Of a stretch of DNA of 8,615 nt, positions 1 through 6,697 are shown in pieces; the first letter of the stretch is position 1, and each line of letters begins with the position of its first letter. The notes beneath the pieces are model-generated. The model did no database searches. It worked only from the letters and a program-made list of their open reading frames with translations, and had not been told where the DNA came from. The stretch is from JBDGSM01 sp042217615 (GTDB taxonomy: Archaea > Nanohalarchaeota > Nanosalinia > Nanosalinales > Nanosalinaceae). Location: assembly GCA_042217615.1 (NCBI GenBank), contig JBDGSI010000007.1:1-8615 (forward strand), in the 5' to 3' direction. Both the position numbers and the translations under genes were made by a program.

Positions 1-329
1 TGCCGGTCGCAGAAGACGCAGCGGAAGAAATAGACGCCTCGGTGGAGATCATCGACCCGAGAACCATCCACCCAATGGACTACGAAACAATAATAGAATC
101 CGTAGAAAAGACAGGCAGGGCGATGATACTGCACGAAGCACCGAAGACAGGCGGCATGGGCGCAGAGATCGCTACAAGAATACAGGAAAACGCAATCCTA
201 TCCATGGAAGCACCGGTAGAAAGAGTAACCGCCCCAGACGTACCATACCCACTGTACACACTCGAAGACTTCTACATGCCGAACAAAAAACGCGCTGTAA
301 AAGGCCTGAAACAAGTACTGAAGTTCTAA
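1..329 (+). CDS. pdhB: 2-oxoacid dehydrogenase E1 component, beta subunit (3' end only)
   Basis: This is the C-terminal 108 codons of the thiamine-diphosphate-dependent E1 beta subunit, which with E1 alpha decarboxylates a 2-oxoacid and passes the acyl group to E2 lipoate. The frame is open from the first full codon at position 3, so the GTG at 42 is not the start and the gene is cut by the window edge. The visible part is the transketolase C-terminal domain. It has the family pattern VEIIDPRTIHPMDYETI, then SVEKTGRAMILHEAPKTGG, and the typical ending TLEDFYMPNKKR before the last residues. E2 and E3 genes follow closely, which supports the assignment. Substrate (pyruvate or branched-chain 2-oxoacid) cannot be told from this fragment, so the symbol is a best guess. 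The codons favour A and C in third position more than those of the next gene. Confidence 0.9.
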   Translation, partial: PVAEDAAEEIDASVEIIDPRTIHPMDYETIIESVEKTGRAMILHEAPKTGGMGAEIATRIQENAILSMEAPVERVTAPDVPYPLYTLEDFYMPNKKRAVKGLKQVLKF

Positions 330-335
330 AGAACT
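322..335. repeat. Palindrome across the E1 beta stop codon
   Basis: AGTTCT-AA-AGAACT is an inverted repeat with perfect 6-bp arms and a 2-nt centre. It spans the E1 beta stop codon (327-329) and ends directly before the next ATG at 336. It could be a protein-binding site or an accident of coding. In RNA the 2-nt loop is too tight for a good hairpin, so I do not call a terminator. Confidence 0.35.
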
Positions 336-602
336 ATGAAAGCAGAAGAAATCAAGCAGAAAATCTTTCAGTACCGTTATGAGATAGTGGCAGGGCCTTC
401 GCTGTTTCTGGCAGTTCAAATGTTTTCTCCAGCGGTATTTGAAGCTTTTTACGGTAGCAGAGGTGCAGGCCTTCCTCTTGCTTTCCTGAATATAGGTTCA
501 GGAGGCACTGCCTTCAGTCCTGCAGCTTTGATTGTGGATATTGCGGCTTTAACCGGTATAGGTTCTTTGACTACGCTTCTTTACAGGAGGAGGTTTAGCT
601 AG
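336..602 (+). CDS. Small two-helix membrane protein of unknown function inside the 2-oxoacid dehydrogenase operon
   Basis: I do not recognise this 88-residue protein. It begins with a charged stretch (MKAEEIKQK), then has two hydrophobic segments, about residues 16-36 and 61-83, separated by a Gly/Ser-rich loop. It ends in RRRFS, which suggests that both ends face the cytoplasm. It starts 6 nt after the E1 beta stop, its TAG is immediately followed by the E2 ATG, and its 3' end carries the E2 ribosome-binding site. It is therefore almost certainly co-transcribed and perhaps translationally coupled with E2. The reading frame contains AGGCCT (467-472) like the neighbouring genes. Its place between E1 and E2 suggests a link to the complex, for example membrane tethering or substrate entry, but nothing in the sequence shows such a role. 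Confidence 0.7.
   Translation: MKAEEIKQKIFQYRYEIVAGPSLFLAVQMFSPAVFEAFYGSRGAGLPLAFLNIGSGGTAFSPAALIVDIAALTGIGSLTTLLYRRRFS
586..593 (+). promoter_or_regulatory. Strong Shine-Dalgarno site for the E2 gene
   Basis: GGAGGAGG ends 9 nt before the E2 ATG at 603 and lies inside the last codons of the upstream small gene. It is the only strong Shine-Dalgarno match I see before a start in this window. The other starts have none, or appear leaderless. It fixes the E2 start and suggests internal initiation or coupling for E2 in particular. Confidence 0.75.
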
Positions 603-1979
603 ATGACTTTAGAGTTCGAATTCCCGGATACAGGTGAAGGAGTTACAGAAGGCAAGTTTCTGGAATGGAAAGTAAGTGAAGGAGATGAGGTTGAAGAGGA
701 TCAGGTTCTTGCTGAGGCAGAGACCGACAAAGCAGTTGTAGAGATTCCTTCTCCAAGCAACGGCGTTATAAAAACTTTGAAGGCCTCTCCAGGAGATCAA
801 GTTGAAGTAGGAGAAGTAATACTTGAAATGGAAACTGAAGGAGAAGAAGTGGGGGAAGAGGCCTCTAACCAGGATAGCAAGGAAGATGAAGAAGTTGATG
901 AAGTCGAGGAAGATGAGACCGTATCTTATCAGGGCTCAAGCGGAGATGTGTTAGCGTTACCTAAAGTTAGGAAGCTGGCAGAGGATAAGAACGTTGACCT
1001 GGAATCAATTAAGGTTGGAGAGAGAATTACTGAGGAAGAAGTGCTGGAAGCCGCAGGTAAAGAAGATAGCACCGCTTCAGAGGTTGCAGAAGATTCCAGT
1101 GAAGGTGTTAAGGCCACTCCTGCAGTCAGAAAGCTTGCTAGAGAGAAAAAAGTTGATATCACAGAGATAGAAGGTTCAGGCCGTGGAGGAAAGATTACAC
1201 GGAACGATGTGTTAGACGCTGCGGAAAAAGAAGAGACTGAGAAAGATGAGAGGCCTTCAGGCCAGGATCGTTCTGTTGATATAGATGGAGAAGTAGAGAG
1301 AGTTGAGATGAATAATGTTAAGCGTTTGACTGCGGAGAGAATGGCGGAGTCCAAGTTTACAGCTCCTCACGTCACCCATATGGATACCGCTGATGTTTCC
1401 CATCTAGTGAACCTGCGTGAGGAAGTAAGGGAGGACGTAGACGTCCACTTAACCTATCTTCCTTTCATAATGAAGGCCTGCTACCTGGCGATGCAGGAGT
1501 TCCCTGACCTGAACGCTGAACTTGATGAAGAAAATGATGAGGTTGTCAGGAAAAAGTTCTACGACTTCAATATTGCTGTAGATACTGATAGAGGCCTTCT
1601 TGTCCCTAAAATCAAAGATGTCGACAGCAAGAATATTGTGGAGCTGGCTTCAGATATAAATGAGACTGCTGAAGAAGCCAGGGAAGGAAAAATTGACAGA
1701 GAGAAGTTAGAGCCAGGAACATTCTCAATCTCCAATATCGGCGTTATAGGAGGAGAAGGATTCACCCCAATCATAAATTATCCTCAGGTCGCTATACTAG
1801 GAGTTGGAAAAATACAGGAAACCCCTCAAGTCGTAGAAGGAGAAATCAAGCCACGCCACACAGTCAAGCTTTCATTAAGCTATGACCACAGAGTCGTAGA
1901 TGGAGCAAAGGCAGCAAGATTCATGAACAAAGTCATAGAAAATCTGGAGAAACCGGAAGAAATGCTTATGGAAACGTAA
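603..1979 (+). CDS. pdhC: Dihydrolipoyl acyltransferase (E2) of a 2-oxoacid dehydrogenase complex
   Basis: E2 is the core of the complex: it takes the acyl group from E1 onto lipoate and transfers it to CoA. Domain order in the 458 residues is as follows. A lipoyl domain covers about 1-80, with the lipoylated Lys43 in ETDKAVVEI. An extremely acidic linker covers about 80-112. A first E3-binding-like domain covers about 116-151. A second, canonical one covers about 170-207 (ATPAVRKLAREKKVDITEIE followed by GSGRGGKIT). The catalytic domain runs from about 230 to 458, with GTFSISNIG at 372-380 and the active-site His429 in DHRVVDG. The first binding domain lacks the Gly-rich loop. The start is set by a strong ribosome-binding site. 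Acyl substrate specificity is not decidable here, so the symbol is tentative. The acidic linkers fit a high-salt cytoplasm. Confidence 0.95.
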   Translation: MTLEFEFPDTGEGVTEGKFLEWKVSEGDEVEEDQVLAEAETDKAVVEIPSPSNGVIKTLKASPGDQVEVGEVILEMETEGEEVGEEASNQDSKEDEEVDEVEEDETVSYQGSSGDVLALPKVRKLAEDKNVDLESIKVGERITEEEVLEAAGKEDSTASEVAEDSSEGVKATPAVRKLAREKKVDITEIEGSGRGGKITRNDVLDAAEKEETEKDERPSGQDRSVDIDGEVERVEMNNVKRLTAERMAESKFTAPHVTHMDTADVSHLVNLREEVREDVDVHLTYLPFIMKACYLAMQEFPDLNAELDEENDEVVRKKFYDFNIAVDTDRGLLVPKIKDVDSKNIVELASDINETAEEAREGKIDREKLEPGTFSISNIGVIGGEGFTPIINYPQVAILGVGKIQETPQVVEGEIKPRHTVKLSLSYDHRVVDGAKAARFMNKVIENLEKPEEMLMET

Positions 1980-1984
1980 AAAAT

Positions 1985-3397
1985 ATGGTTGTAGGAGATA
2001 TAACAACAGGTACAGATCTTGTAGTTATCGGTGCAGGTCCTGGAGGATACAACGCAGCCATCAGGGCCGCTCAGAAAGGCCTTGATGTTGTAGTAGTTGA
2101 AAAAGATACTATCGGCGGCGTATGCCTTAATAGAGGGTGTATACCGGCAAAGGCCTTGATTCATGCTGCTGGAGTTCTTGAAGAGATTGAAAGCTGGGAG
2201 AAAAACGGTGTTCACGTAGAGAATACCAGTGTTGACCTTGAAGAGGTACAGGATTGGAAGAATAATATTGTAGATAAACTGGACAACGGCCTTCTAACGA
2301 TTTTTGACCACTACGGCATCGAATATATTCAGGGAGAAGCCCGTTTTCTTGACTCTTCTACTGTAAGAGTTGAGGAGGAGCATAATGCGGAGAACATTGA
2401 GTTTGAGAAAGCTGTTATTGCAACCGGTTCCGCTCCTGTAGAGATTCCTGGCCTTGAATTCGAGAAAGATGGTGTTATTTCTTCCCGTGAGCTTTTGAAC
2501 ATGGATGAAGCGCCTGAGGAGCTTGTAGTGGTTGGGGGAGGATATATAGGTATGGAAGCTGCTACAAAGTTCTCAAACTTTGGCTCAACCGTGAAGATAG
2601 TTGAGGCCCGAGACAGGATTCTGAAAATGTTTGATTCCGAGATAGTGAACGAGCTTCAGAACGCGAACTCTACATACTCGAAAAACATCCATACAAACGC
2701 AAAAGCAGAAGAAATAGAATATGAGGATGGAAAACCTGTTCTAATAGCTGATCAGGAAGGAGAAAAACTGAGGATTAAAGGAGACAAGATTCTAGTAGCT
2801 GCAGGCCGTGAGACAAGGCCTAATCTTGAAAGCTTAAGTCTTGAAAACACCGGGGTTGAAATAGATGACAGAGGATTTGTTAAAACCGATGAAAAGATGA
2901 AGACAGACGATGACAGTATTTTCTGTGTAGGAGATGCTGCAGGACAGCCATTACTTGCGCACAAGGCCTTCAGAGAGGGTAAAGTTGCTGCTGAAGTGGC
3001 TGCAGGAGAACCAGCTGCCTTTGACAATCAAGCGATCCCGTCAGTCATGTATACAGATCCGGAGGTCGCTACCGTAGGCCTCAGTGAAGAAGAAGCTAAC
3101 GAGAGATTTGACGGAGTAAAAACAGGTCGTTTCCCTATGACTGCTTCGGGAAGAGCTTTAACTACTGGAAACTCTTCAGGATTCGTAAAGGTGGTTGCGG
3201 ACGGAGAAGGAAAGCTGCAGGGCGTTCAAATTATAGCTGCCAGAGCTTCAGATATGATTGCAGAGGCCACACTGGCTCTGGAGATGCAGGCCTACCTTGA
3301 TGATATTGCCAACACCATTCATGCTCATCCTACGTTTGGAGAGGCGTTGGGAGAAGCTGCAGAGGATGCAATGGATGAATCCATACACAAAATTTGA
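1985..3397 (+). CDS. lpdA: Dihydrolipoyl dehydrogenase (E3)
   Basis: E3 is a flavoprotein disulfide reductase that reoxidises dihydrolipoamide on E2 and makes NADH. The 470 residues are normal for the family. Visible motifs are the FAD-binding GAGPGG (17-22), the redox disulfide Cys47/Cys52 in CLNRGC, the NAD-binding GGGYIG (184-189), the second FAD motif around CVGDAAG (314-320), and the C-terminal catalytic HAHPTFGE with His448 and Glu453. It starts 5 nt after the E2 stop with no clear Shine-Dalgarno site, so translation probably relies on coupling. The start ATG adds a short N-terminal extension (MVVGDITTGT) before the first beta strand. The segment NELQNANSTYSKNIHTNAKA (222-241) departs from the usual run of residues there, but no key residue is missing. 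It is probably the last gene of the operon. Confidence 0.96.
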   Translation: MVVGDITTGTDLVVIGAGPGGYNAAIRAAQKGLDVVVVEKDTIGGVCLNRGCIPAKALIHAAGVLEEIESWEKNGVHVENTSVDLEEVQDWKNNIVDKLDNGLLTIFDHYGIEYIQGEARFLDSSTVRVEEEHNAENIEFEKAVIATGSAPVEIPGLEFEKDGVISSRELLNMDEAPEELVVVGGGYIGMEAATKFSNFGSTVKIVEARDRILKMFDSEIVNELQNANSTYSKNIHTNAKAEEIEYEDGKPVLIADQEGEKLRIKGDKILVAAGRETRPNLESLSLENTGVEIDDRGFVKTDEKMKTDDDSIFCVGDAAGQPLLAHKAFREGKVAAEVAAGEPAAFDNQAIPSVMYTDPEVATVGLSEEEANERFDGVKTGRFPMTASGRALTTGNSSGFVKVVADGEGKLQGVQIIAARASDMIAEATLALEMQAYLDDIANTIHAHPTFGEALGEAAEDAMDESIHKI

Positions 3398-3402
3398 AGC
3401 AG

Positions 3403-3409
3403 TTTTTTT
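3403..3409 (+). terminator. T-tract after the E3 gene
   Basis: Seven consecutive T lie 5 nt after the E3 stop codon, with no hairpin needed, which is typical of archaeal termination. It is the only T-run of this length directly after a gene in the window. The same AT-rich stretch (TTTTTTTAA, to 3411) lies about 30 nt before the ATPase start and may double as its TATA element. Confidence 0.5.
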
Positions 3410-3424
3410 AACAAGAAGCAGCCT

Positions 3425-3438
3425 TGAGTATATACTCA
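3425..3438. promoter_or_regulatory. 14-nt perfect palindrome before the ATPase start, likely operator
   Basis: TGAGTATATACTCA is a perfect palindrome with no loop, ending one base before the ATPase ATG at 3440. If the AT-rich stretch at 3403-3411 is the TATA box, the transcription start falls inside or beside this palindrome, which is where an archaeal repressor would block initiation. The regulator is not identified. The winged-helix gene at the far end of the ATPase gene is a candidate. Confidence 0.5.
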
Positions 3439-3439
3439 G

Positions 3440-6145
3440 ATGGACTGGTACAGCGAGAGCCTTGAAGAAGTTGTAGCTGAGCTTGGAACTGACAGCGAGG
3501 AAGGCCTTACCAGCGAACAGGTTGAGGAGAAGAAGGATGAGTTCGGCGAGAACCGGATTGAGAAAGGTGAGGAGGTTTCTACCTGGAAACTGTTTCTTTC
3601 CCAGTTCCAGGATTTCCTGATTTATCTGCTGTTTTTCGCAGCCTTCACATCTATTGCCGTAGGCTTGCTTCCTGGTTACAGCTCTGAATGGGTAAACGCT
3701 TCACTGATACTTGGTATAGTGTTTTTGTCTGGTTTATTCGGCTTTTTCCAGGATTACAAGGCTGAGAAATCGATTCAGGCCTTAAAGGAAATGTCAACCC
3801 CGGAAGTAAACGTTTTGAGAGATGATGTGAAGCGTGAAGTTGATTCAACCTGTCTTGTGCCTGGAGATATTATAGAGCTGGAGCAGGGAGACTCCGTTCC
3901 TGCTGACGCACGTTTGATTGAGGCGGAAAGCCTTCATCTCAATGAGTCTACTTTGACAGGGGAAAGCGAAAACGTCTCCAAGGAGCCTGGAAAAGTCAGT
4001 AGCGGAACTCCTGTCGCCGATAGACCAAACATGGTTTTCAAAGGCACTTCTGTAGTTCAGGGAAGAGGTAAAGCAGTAGTAGTCAAAACAGGTATGGATA
4101 CAGAAGTAGGCAGTATTGCAGAGCAGATTAACGAAGCAGAAGAAGGCAAAACAGATTTCCAGAAAGAAGTAGATAGCATGGGCAAAAAAATAGGCTACGG
4201 AATATCCGCTATAATCGTAGCAGTAGCTTTAATAGAGATACTATTTACCTCTGCCTCTCCAGTCACAGTACTGCTTCTAGCCGTCAGCCTCGCAGTTGCA
4301 GCAGTCCCAGTCAGCCTTCCAGCAGTAGTAACTCTTACACTAGCTCTGGGAAGCAGAAAAATGCTTGAAAAAAACGCTTTGGTAAGAAGACTGTCTGTAG
4401 TCGAAAGCCTGGGCTCAGCAGATACAATTGTAACAGACAAAACCGGCACTCTTACAGAGGACCGGATGACAGTGAAAAAACTGTTTTTCCAGGGAGAAAA
4501 GTTCGATGTAACTGGTCAAGGCCTTGAAACCCAGGGAAGCTTCACGAGAAACGGTGAAAAAGTTGACACAGAGTATTTAAGGCCTTTACTGCGGTGCGGT
4601 GCAGTATGCAATAACTCTGAGAAGGCTGCAGAAGAAGAGGATAAAGAATACTTTGGCGACCCCACAGAAGTTGCTTTAAAAATATCTGCAGAGAAAGCCG
4701 GTGTCTCTGAAGATGCGGAGAGAGTTAGAGAGATACCTTTCTCCTCTCCCAGGAAAAGGATGACCGTCTTAACGGAAGAAGGCAAGGCTTTCATGAAGGG
4801 AGCACCTGAAACAGTACTTGAAAGATGTGACAGAGTTCTAATTAATGGTGAAGAGGTAAAACTGACCGAGGAAAAAAGGGAAGAAATTTTAGATCGGAAT
4901 AAGGAGTTTGCAGGTGAGGCCTTACGTGTACTTGGTTTTGCCAGGAAGGAGGTTGAAGATGTAGAGGCTGAGGTAGAGAGTATTGAGAACGGCATGGTTT
5001 TCCTCGGTCTTCAGGGAATGATTGATCCTCCACGTGAAGAAGTCAAGGAAGCAGTTGAGGACTGTAGAGGAGCAGGGATTGACGTAGTGATGGCTACAGG
5101 CGATAGGCCTGAGACTGCAGAAGCTATCGGTAAGGAGATCGGTTTTTCAACCAGTAAAATTGTTACAGGCAGAGAGCTTGGAGATATAAGTGATGAAGAA
5201 CTTCGCTCCAAAGTAGAGGACGTAGATATTTTTGCCAGAGTGAGTCCTGAAGACAAAGTCAGAATCCAGAAGGCCTTGAAAGATAACGGCAGAAAGGTTG
5301 CAATGACCGGAGACGGCGTCAACGACGCGCCAGCGTTGAAGAGTGCGGACGTAGGTATTTCTATGGGTGAAAGAGGTACGGATGTTGCCCAGCAGAGCAG
5401 CGACATGGTTTTACAGGACGATAATTTTGCAACCATAAGAGATGCCATCGAGCAGGGCAGAGGTATATTCGACAACATCAGAAAGTTCGTAAACTACCTT
5501 CTATCCGCAAACTCAGGAGAAGTAATGACCGTCTTCTTCGGAATCCTTTTAGGCAGCATCTTATTCCCCCAGCTCTTCCAGTCACAGTCAAAGGCCTTGA
5601 TACTCACCCCTATAATGCTTATATGGTTCAACTTTGTTACTGACGGGCTACCAGCGCTTGCACTAGGCCTTGACCCGGCCCCGGGCGATGTAATGGATAG
5701 AGAACCAAGGGCAAAAGATGAAAAGGTGATAAACAAGCGTTTAATTGCTTCAATGATTGGAATAGGGGTTATAATGGCTCTTACAGGCCTTTCCCTCTTC
5801 TTTATGACGATAGAGAAGGTTTCAGGACAATTGGCTTCTTCGAAGACTATAATGACTGCGCAGACATTGCTCTTTACATTCTTCGTAATGATAGAGTTGG
5901 TCAGAATACAGACCATAAGGCACAGATACGATCAGAAACTGTGGTCAAATAAATGGCTTGTAGCAGCAATAGCTTCTTCAATCCTTCTGCAGTTAGCAGT
6001 GCTTTACACACCTCTAAACAGTTTATTTAAGGTTATAGTTCCTGGAGTTCATGAATGGTTTGCGATAGGTGCTGCAGTAACAGTTTTCACAGCTTTGACG
6101 TACGCCATGATCAAATTCTACAACTATGTATTCAAAGAGAGATAG
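3440..6145 (+). CDS. P-type cation-transporting ATPase, SERCA/PMR1-like (P2A-type) with altered M4 site
   Basis: This is a membrane pump that uses an aspartyl-phosphate cycle to move a cation. The 901 residues have the full P2-type plan: N-terminal cation-ATPase domain (SLEEVVAELG onward), M1-M2 at about 52-105, actuator loop TGES (173-176), M3-M4 at about 252-303, phosphorylated Asp333 in DKTGTLT, nucleotide-domain KGAPE (453-457), hinge TGDGVND (623-629), M5-M6 at about 684-742 and four more membrane segments. By eye, the Ca site residues of SERCA are kept in M5 (Asn691, Glu694), M6 (Asn731, Thr734, Asp735) and M8 (Glu819). The M4 motif PEGLP reads PVSLP (290-294), so the gating Glu is Val. 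The ion is therefore uncertain: Ca2+, Mn2+ or H+ are possible. It starts 42 nt after E3 with its own likely control site, and its stop lies 9 nt from the convergent regulator gene. Confidence 0.93.
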   Translation: MDWYSESLEEVVAELGTDSEEGLTSEQVEEKKDEFGENRIEKGEEVSTWKLFLSQFQDFLIYLLFFAAFTSIAVGLLPGYSSEWVNASLILGIVFLSGLFGFFQDYKAEKSIQALKEMSTPEVNVLRDDVKREVDSTCLVPGDIIELEQGDSVPADARLIEAESLHLNESTLTGESENVSKEPGKVSSGTPVADRPNMVFKGTSVVQGRGKAVVVKTGMDTEVGSIAEQINEAEEGKTDFQKEVDSMGKKIGYGISAIIVAVALIEILFTSASPVTVLLLAVSLAVAAVPVSLPAVVTLTLALGSRKMLEKNALVRRLSVVESLGSADTIVTDKTGTLTEDRMTVKKLFFQGEKFDVTGQGLETQGSFTRNGEKVDTEYLRPLLRCGAVCNNSEKAAEEEDKEYFGDPTEVALKISAEKAGVSEDAERVREIPFSSPRKRMTVLTEEGKAFMKGAPETVLERCDRVLINGEEVKLTEEKREEILDRNKEFAGEALRVLGFARKEVEDVEAEVESIENGMVFLGLQGMIDPPREEVKEAVEDCRGAGIDVVMATGDRPETAEAIGKEIGFSTSKIVTGRELGDISDEELRSKVEDVDIFARVSPEDKVRIQKALKDNGRKVAMTGDGVNDAPALKSADVGISMGERGTDVAQQSSDMVLQDDNFATIRDAIEQGRGIFDNIRKFVNYLLSANSGEVMTVFFGILLGSILFPQLFQSQSKALILTPIMLIWFNFVTDGLPALALGLDPAPGDVMDREPRAKDEKVINKRLIASMIGIGVIMALTGLSLFFMTIEKVSGQLASSKTIMTAQTLLFTFFVMIELVRIQTIRHRYDQKLWSNKWLVAAIASSILLQLAVLYTPLNSLFKVIVPGVHEWFAIGAAVTVFTALTYAMIKFYNYVFKER

Positions 6146-6154
6146 AGTTAGAAA

Positions 6155-6592
6155 CTATCTTGCCTTAATTACGGAGCTGTATCGCTCAAGAGCTTTTTCC
6201 GTATCCTGAGTAGGACAGAAAACCTTGGTCCTTCCCCTCTCCTCAGACTTTACAACCCCGTCCTCCTCCAAAATCTTCAGATGAGATGAAACAGTAGATT
6301 TAGAGACAGGAACCGACTCAACAACACAGGAAGGAGTCTCCCCATCCTCTACACAGCAAAGTATCTGCCCTCTCACAGAATGATTCATAGCTGCCAGAGG
6401 CCTTAAAAACCGTTCAGGAATTCTTATAGGGTAAAAACGTCTGTAACCCCTTATCCTCCTCTCCTCCAATTCTAAATCATCAATATGGTAGTTTAAAGTT
6501 GTCGAAGAGCATTCAAGAGCTCTCTGAAGGCCTCTAAAATGTATGCCCGGATTTTCCTCTACTTCTTCCCTGATTTTTTCATCCATTCCCAT
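6155..6592 (-). CDS. Tandem winged-helix transcriptional regulator, cysteine-rich
   Basis: This 145-residue protein has two DNA-binding winged helices. The first, about residues 5-55, has the archaeal pattern NPGIHFRGLQRALECSSTTL followed by NYHIDDLE. The second, about 70-128, is ArsR-like, with the recognition helix in SKSTVSSHLKILEEDGVV and a wing ending RTKVFCPT. Five cysteines (28, 79, 80, 89, 126) are many for so short a cytoplasmic protein and could sense metal or redox state, though this is inference. The gene is convergent with the ATPase gene (9-nt gap) and divergent from the zinc-finger/DsbA gene, so it may control either or both. A TATA box 28 nt before the ATG supports this start and a leaderless mRNA. 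A second ATG two codons downstream is a less likely start. Confidence 0.87.
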   Translation of the reverse strand: MGMDEKIREEVEENPGIHFRGLQRALECSSTTLNYHIDDLELEERRIRGYRRFYPIRIPERFLRPLAAMNHSVRGQILCCVEDGETPSCVVESVPVSKSTVSSHLKILEEDGVVKSEERGRTKVFCPTQDTEKALERYSSVIKAR

Positions 6593-6615
6593 GTTTTGTA
6601 GTACAGTTCTCGAAC

Positions 6616-6623
6616 ATTTTATA
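6616..6623 (-). promoter_or_regulatory. Leaderless-type promoter (TATA box) of the winged-helix gene
   Basis: Read on the minus strand this is ATACCTATAAAATG, with the TATAAAAT centre about 28 nt before the start codon at 6592. That spacing places the transcription start at or next to the ATG, as in many archaeal leaderless genes. Between the box and the start lie two short inverted repeats, GTTC-TC-GAAC (6606-6615) and TGTA-G-TACA (6597-6605), which could be autoregulatory sites. Confidence 0.6.
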
Positions 6624-6667
6624 GGTATCTTCTACATTTCTCTGTTAGAGGTTTGTATCAAAGAGGG

Positions 6668-6677
6668 TTTTTAATAT
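6668..6677 (+). promoter_or_regulatory. Leaderless-type promoter (TATA box) of the zinc-finger/DsbA gene
   Basis: TTTTTAATAT is preceded by a purine-rich AAGAGGG that could be the TFB-recognition element. It is centred about 26 nt before the ATG at 6698. This decides between starts: the upstream in-frame ATG at 6653 would lie ahead of the TATA box and would add residues unrelated to the zinc finger. Confidence 0.55.
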
Positions 6678-6697
6678 CTTGTAGAGAATGGTTGGTT

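Noticed and set aside
42..329. GTG at 42 as the start of an independent 95-residue gene
   Set aside because: The frame stays open to position 3 and the upstream residues (PVAEDAAEEIDAS) fit E1 beta, so this is an internal codon of a truncated gene.
929..1354. 141-residue minus-strand frame
   Set aside because: Ser/Thr-rich shadow opposite the E2 linkers and binding domains; it is the complement of acidic codons and shows no family pattern.
3429..3434. TATATA in the palindrome as a TATA box for the ATPase gene
   Set aside because: It is only 6 nt from the ATG. An archaeal TATA box would be about 25-30 nt from the transcription start.
4516..5916. Long minus-strand frames (4516-4995, 5011-5478, 5494-5916)
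   Set aside because: All lie opposite well-conserved ATPase motifs and have low-complexity Ser/Leu composition; they are shadows.
6653..6697. Upstream ATG at 6653 as the start of the zinc-finger/DsbA gene
   Set aside because: It lies ahead of the likely TATA box (6668-6677) and adds 15 residues that precede the zinc finger without any family feature.
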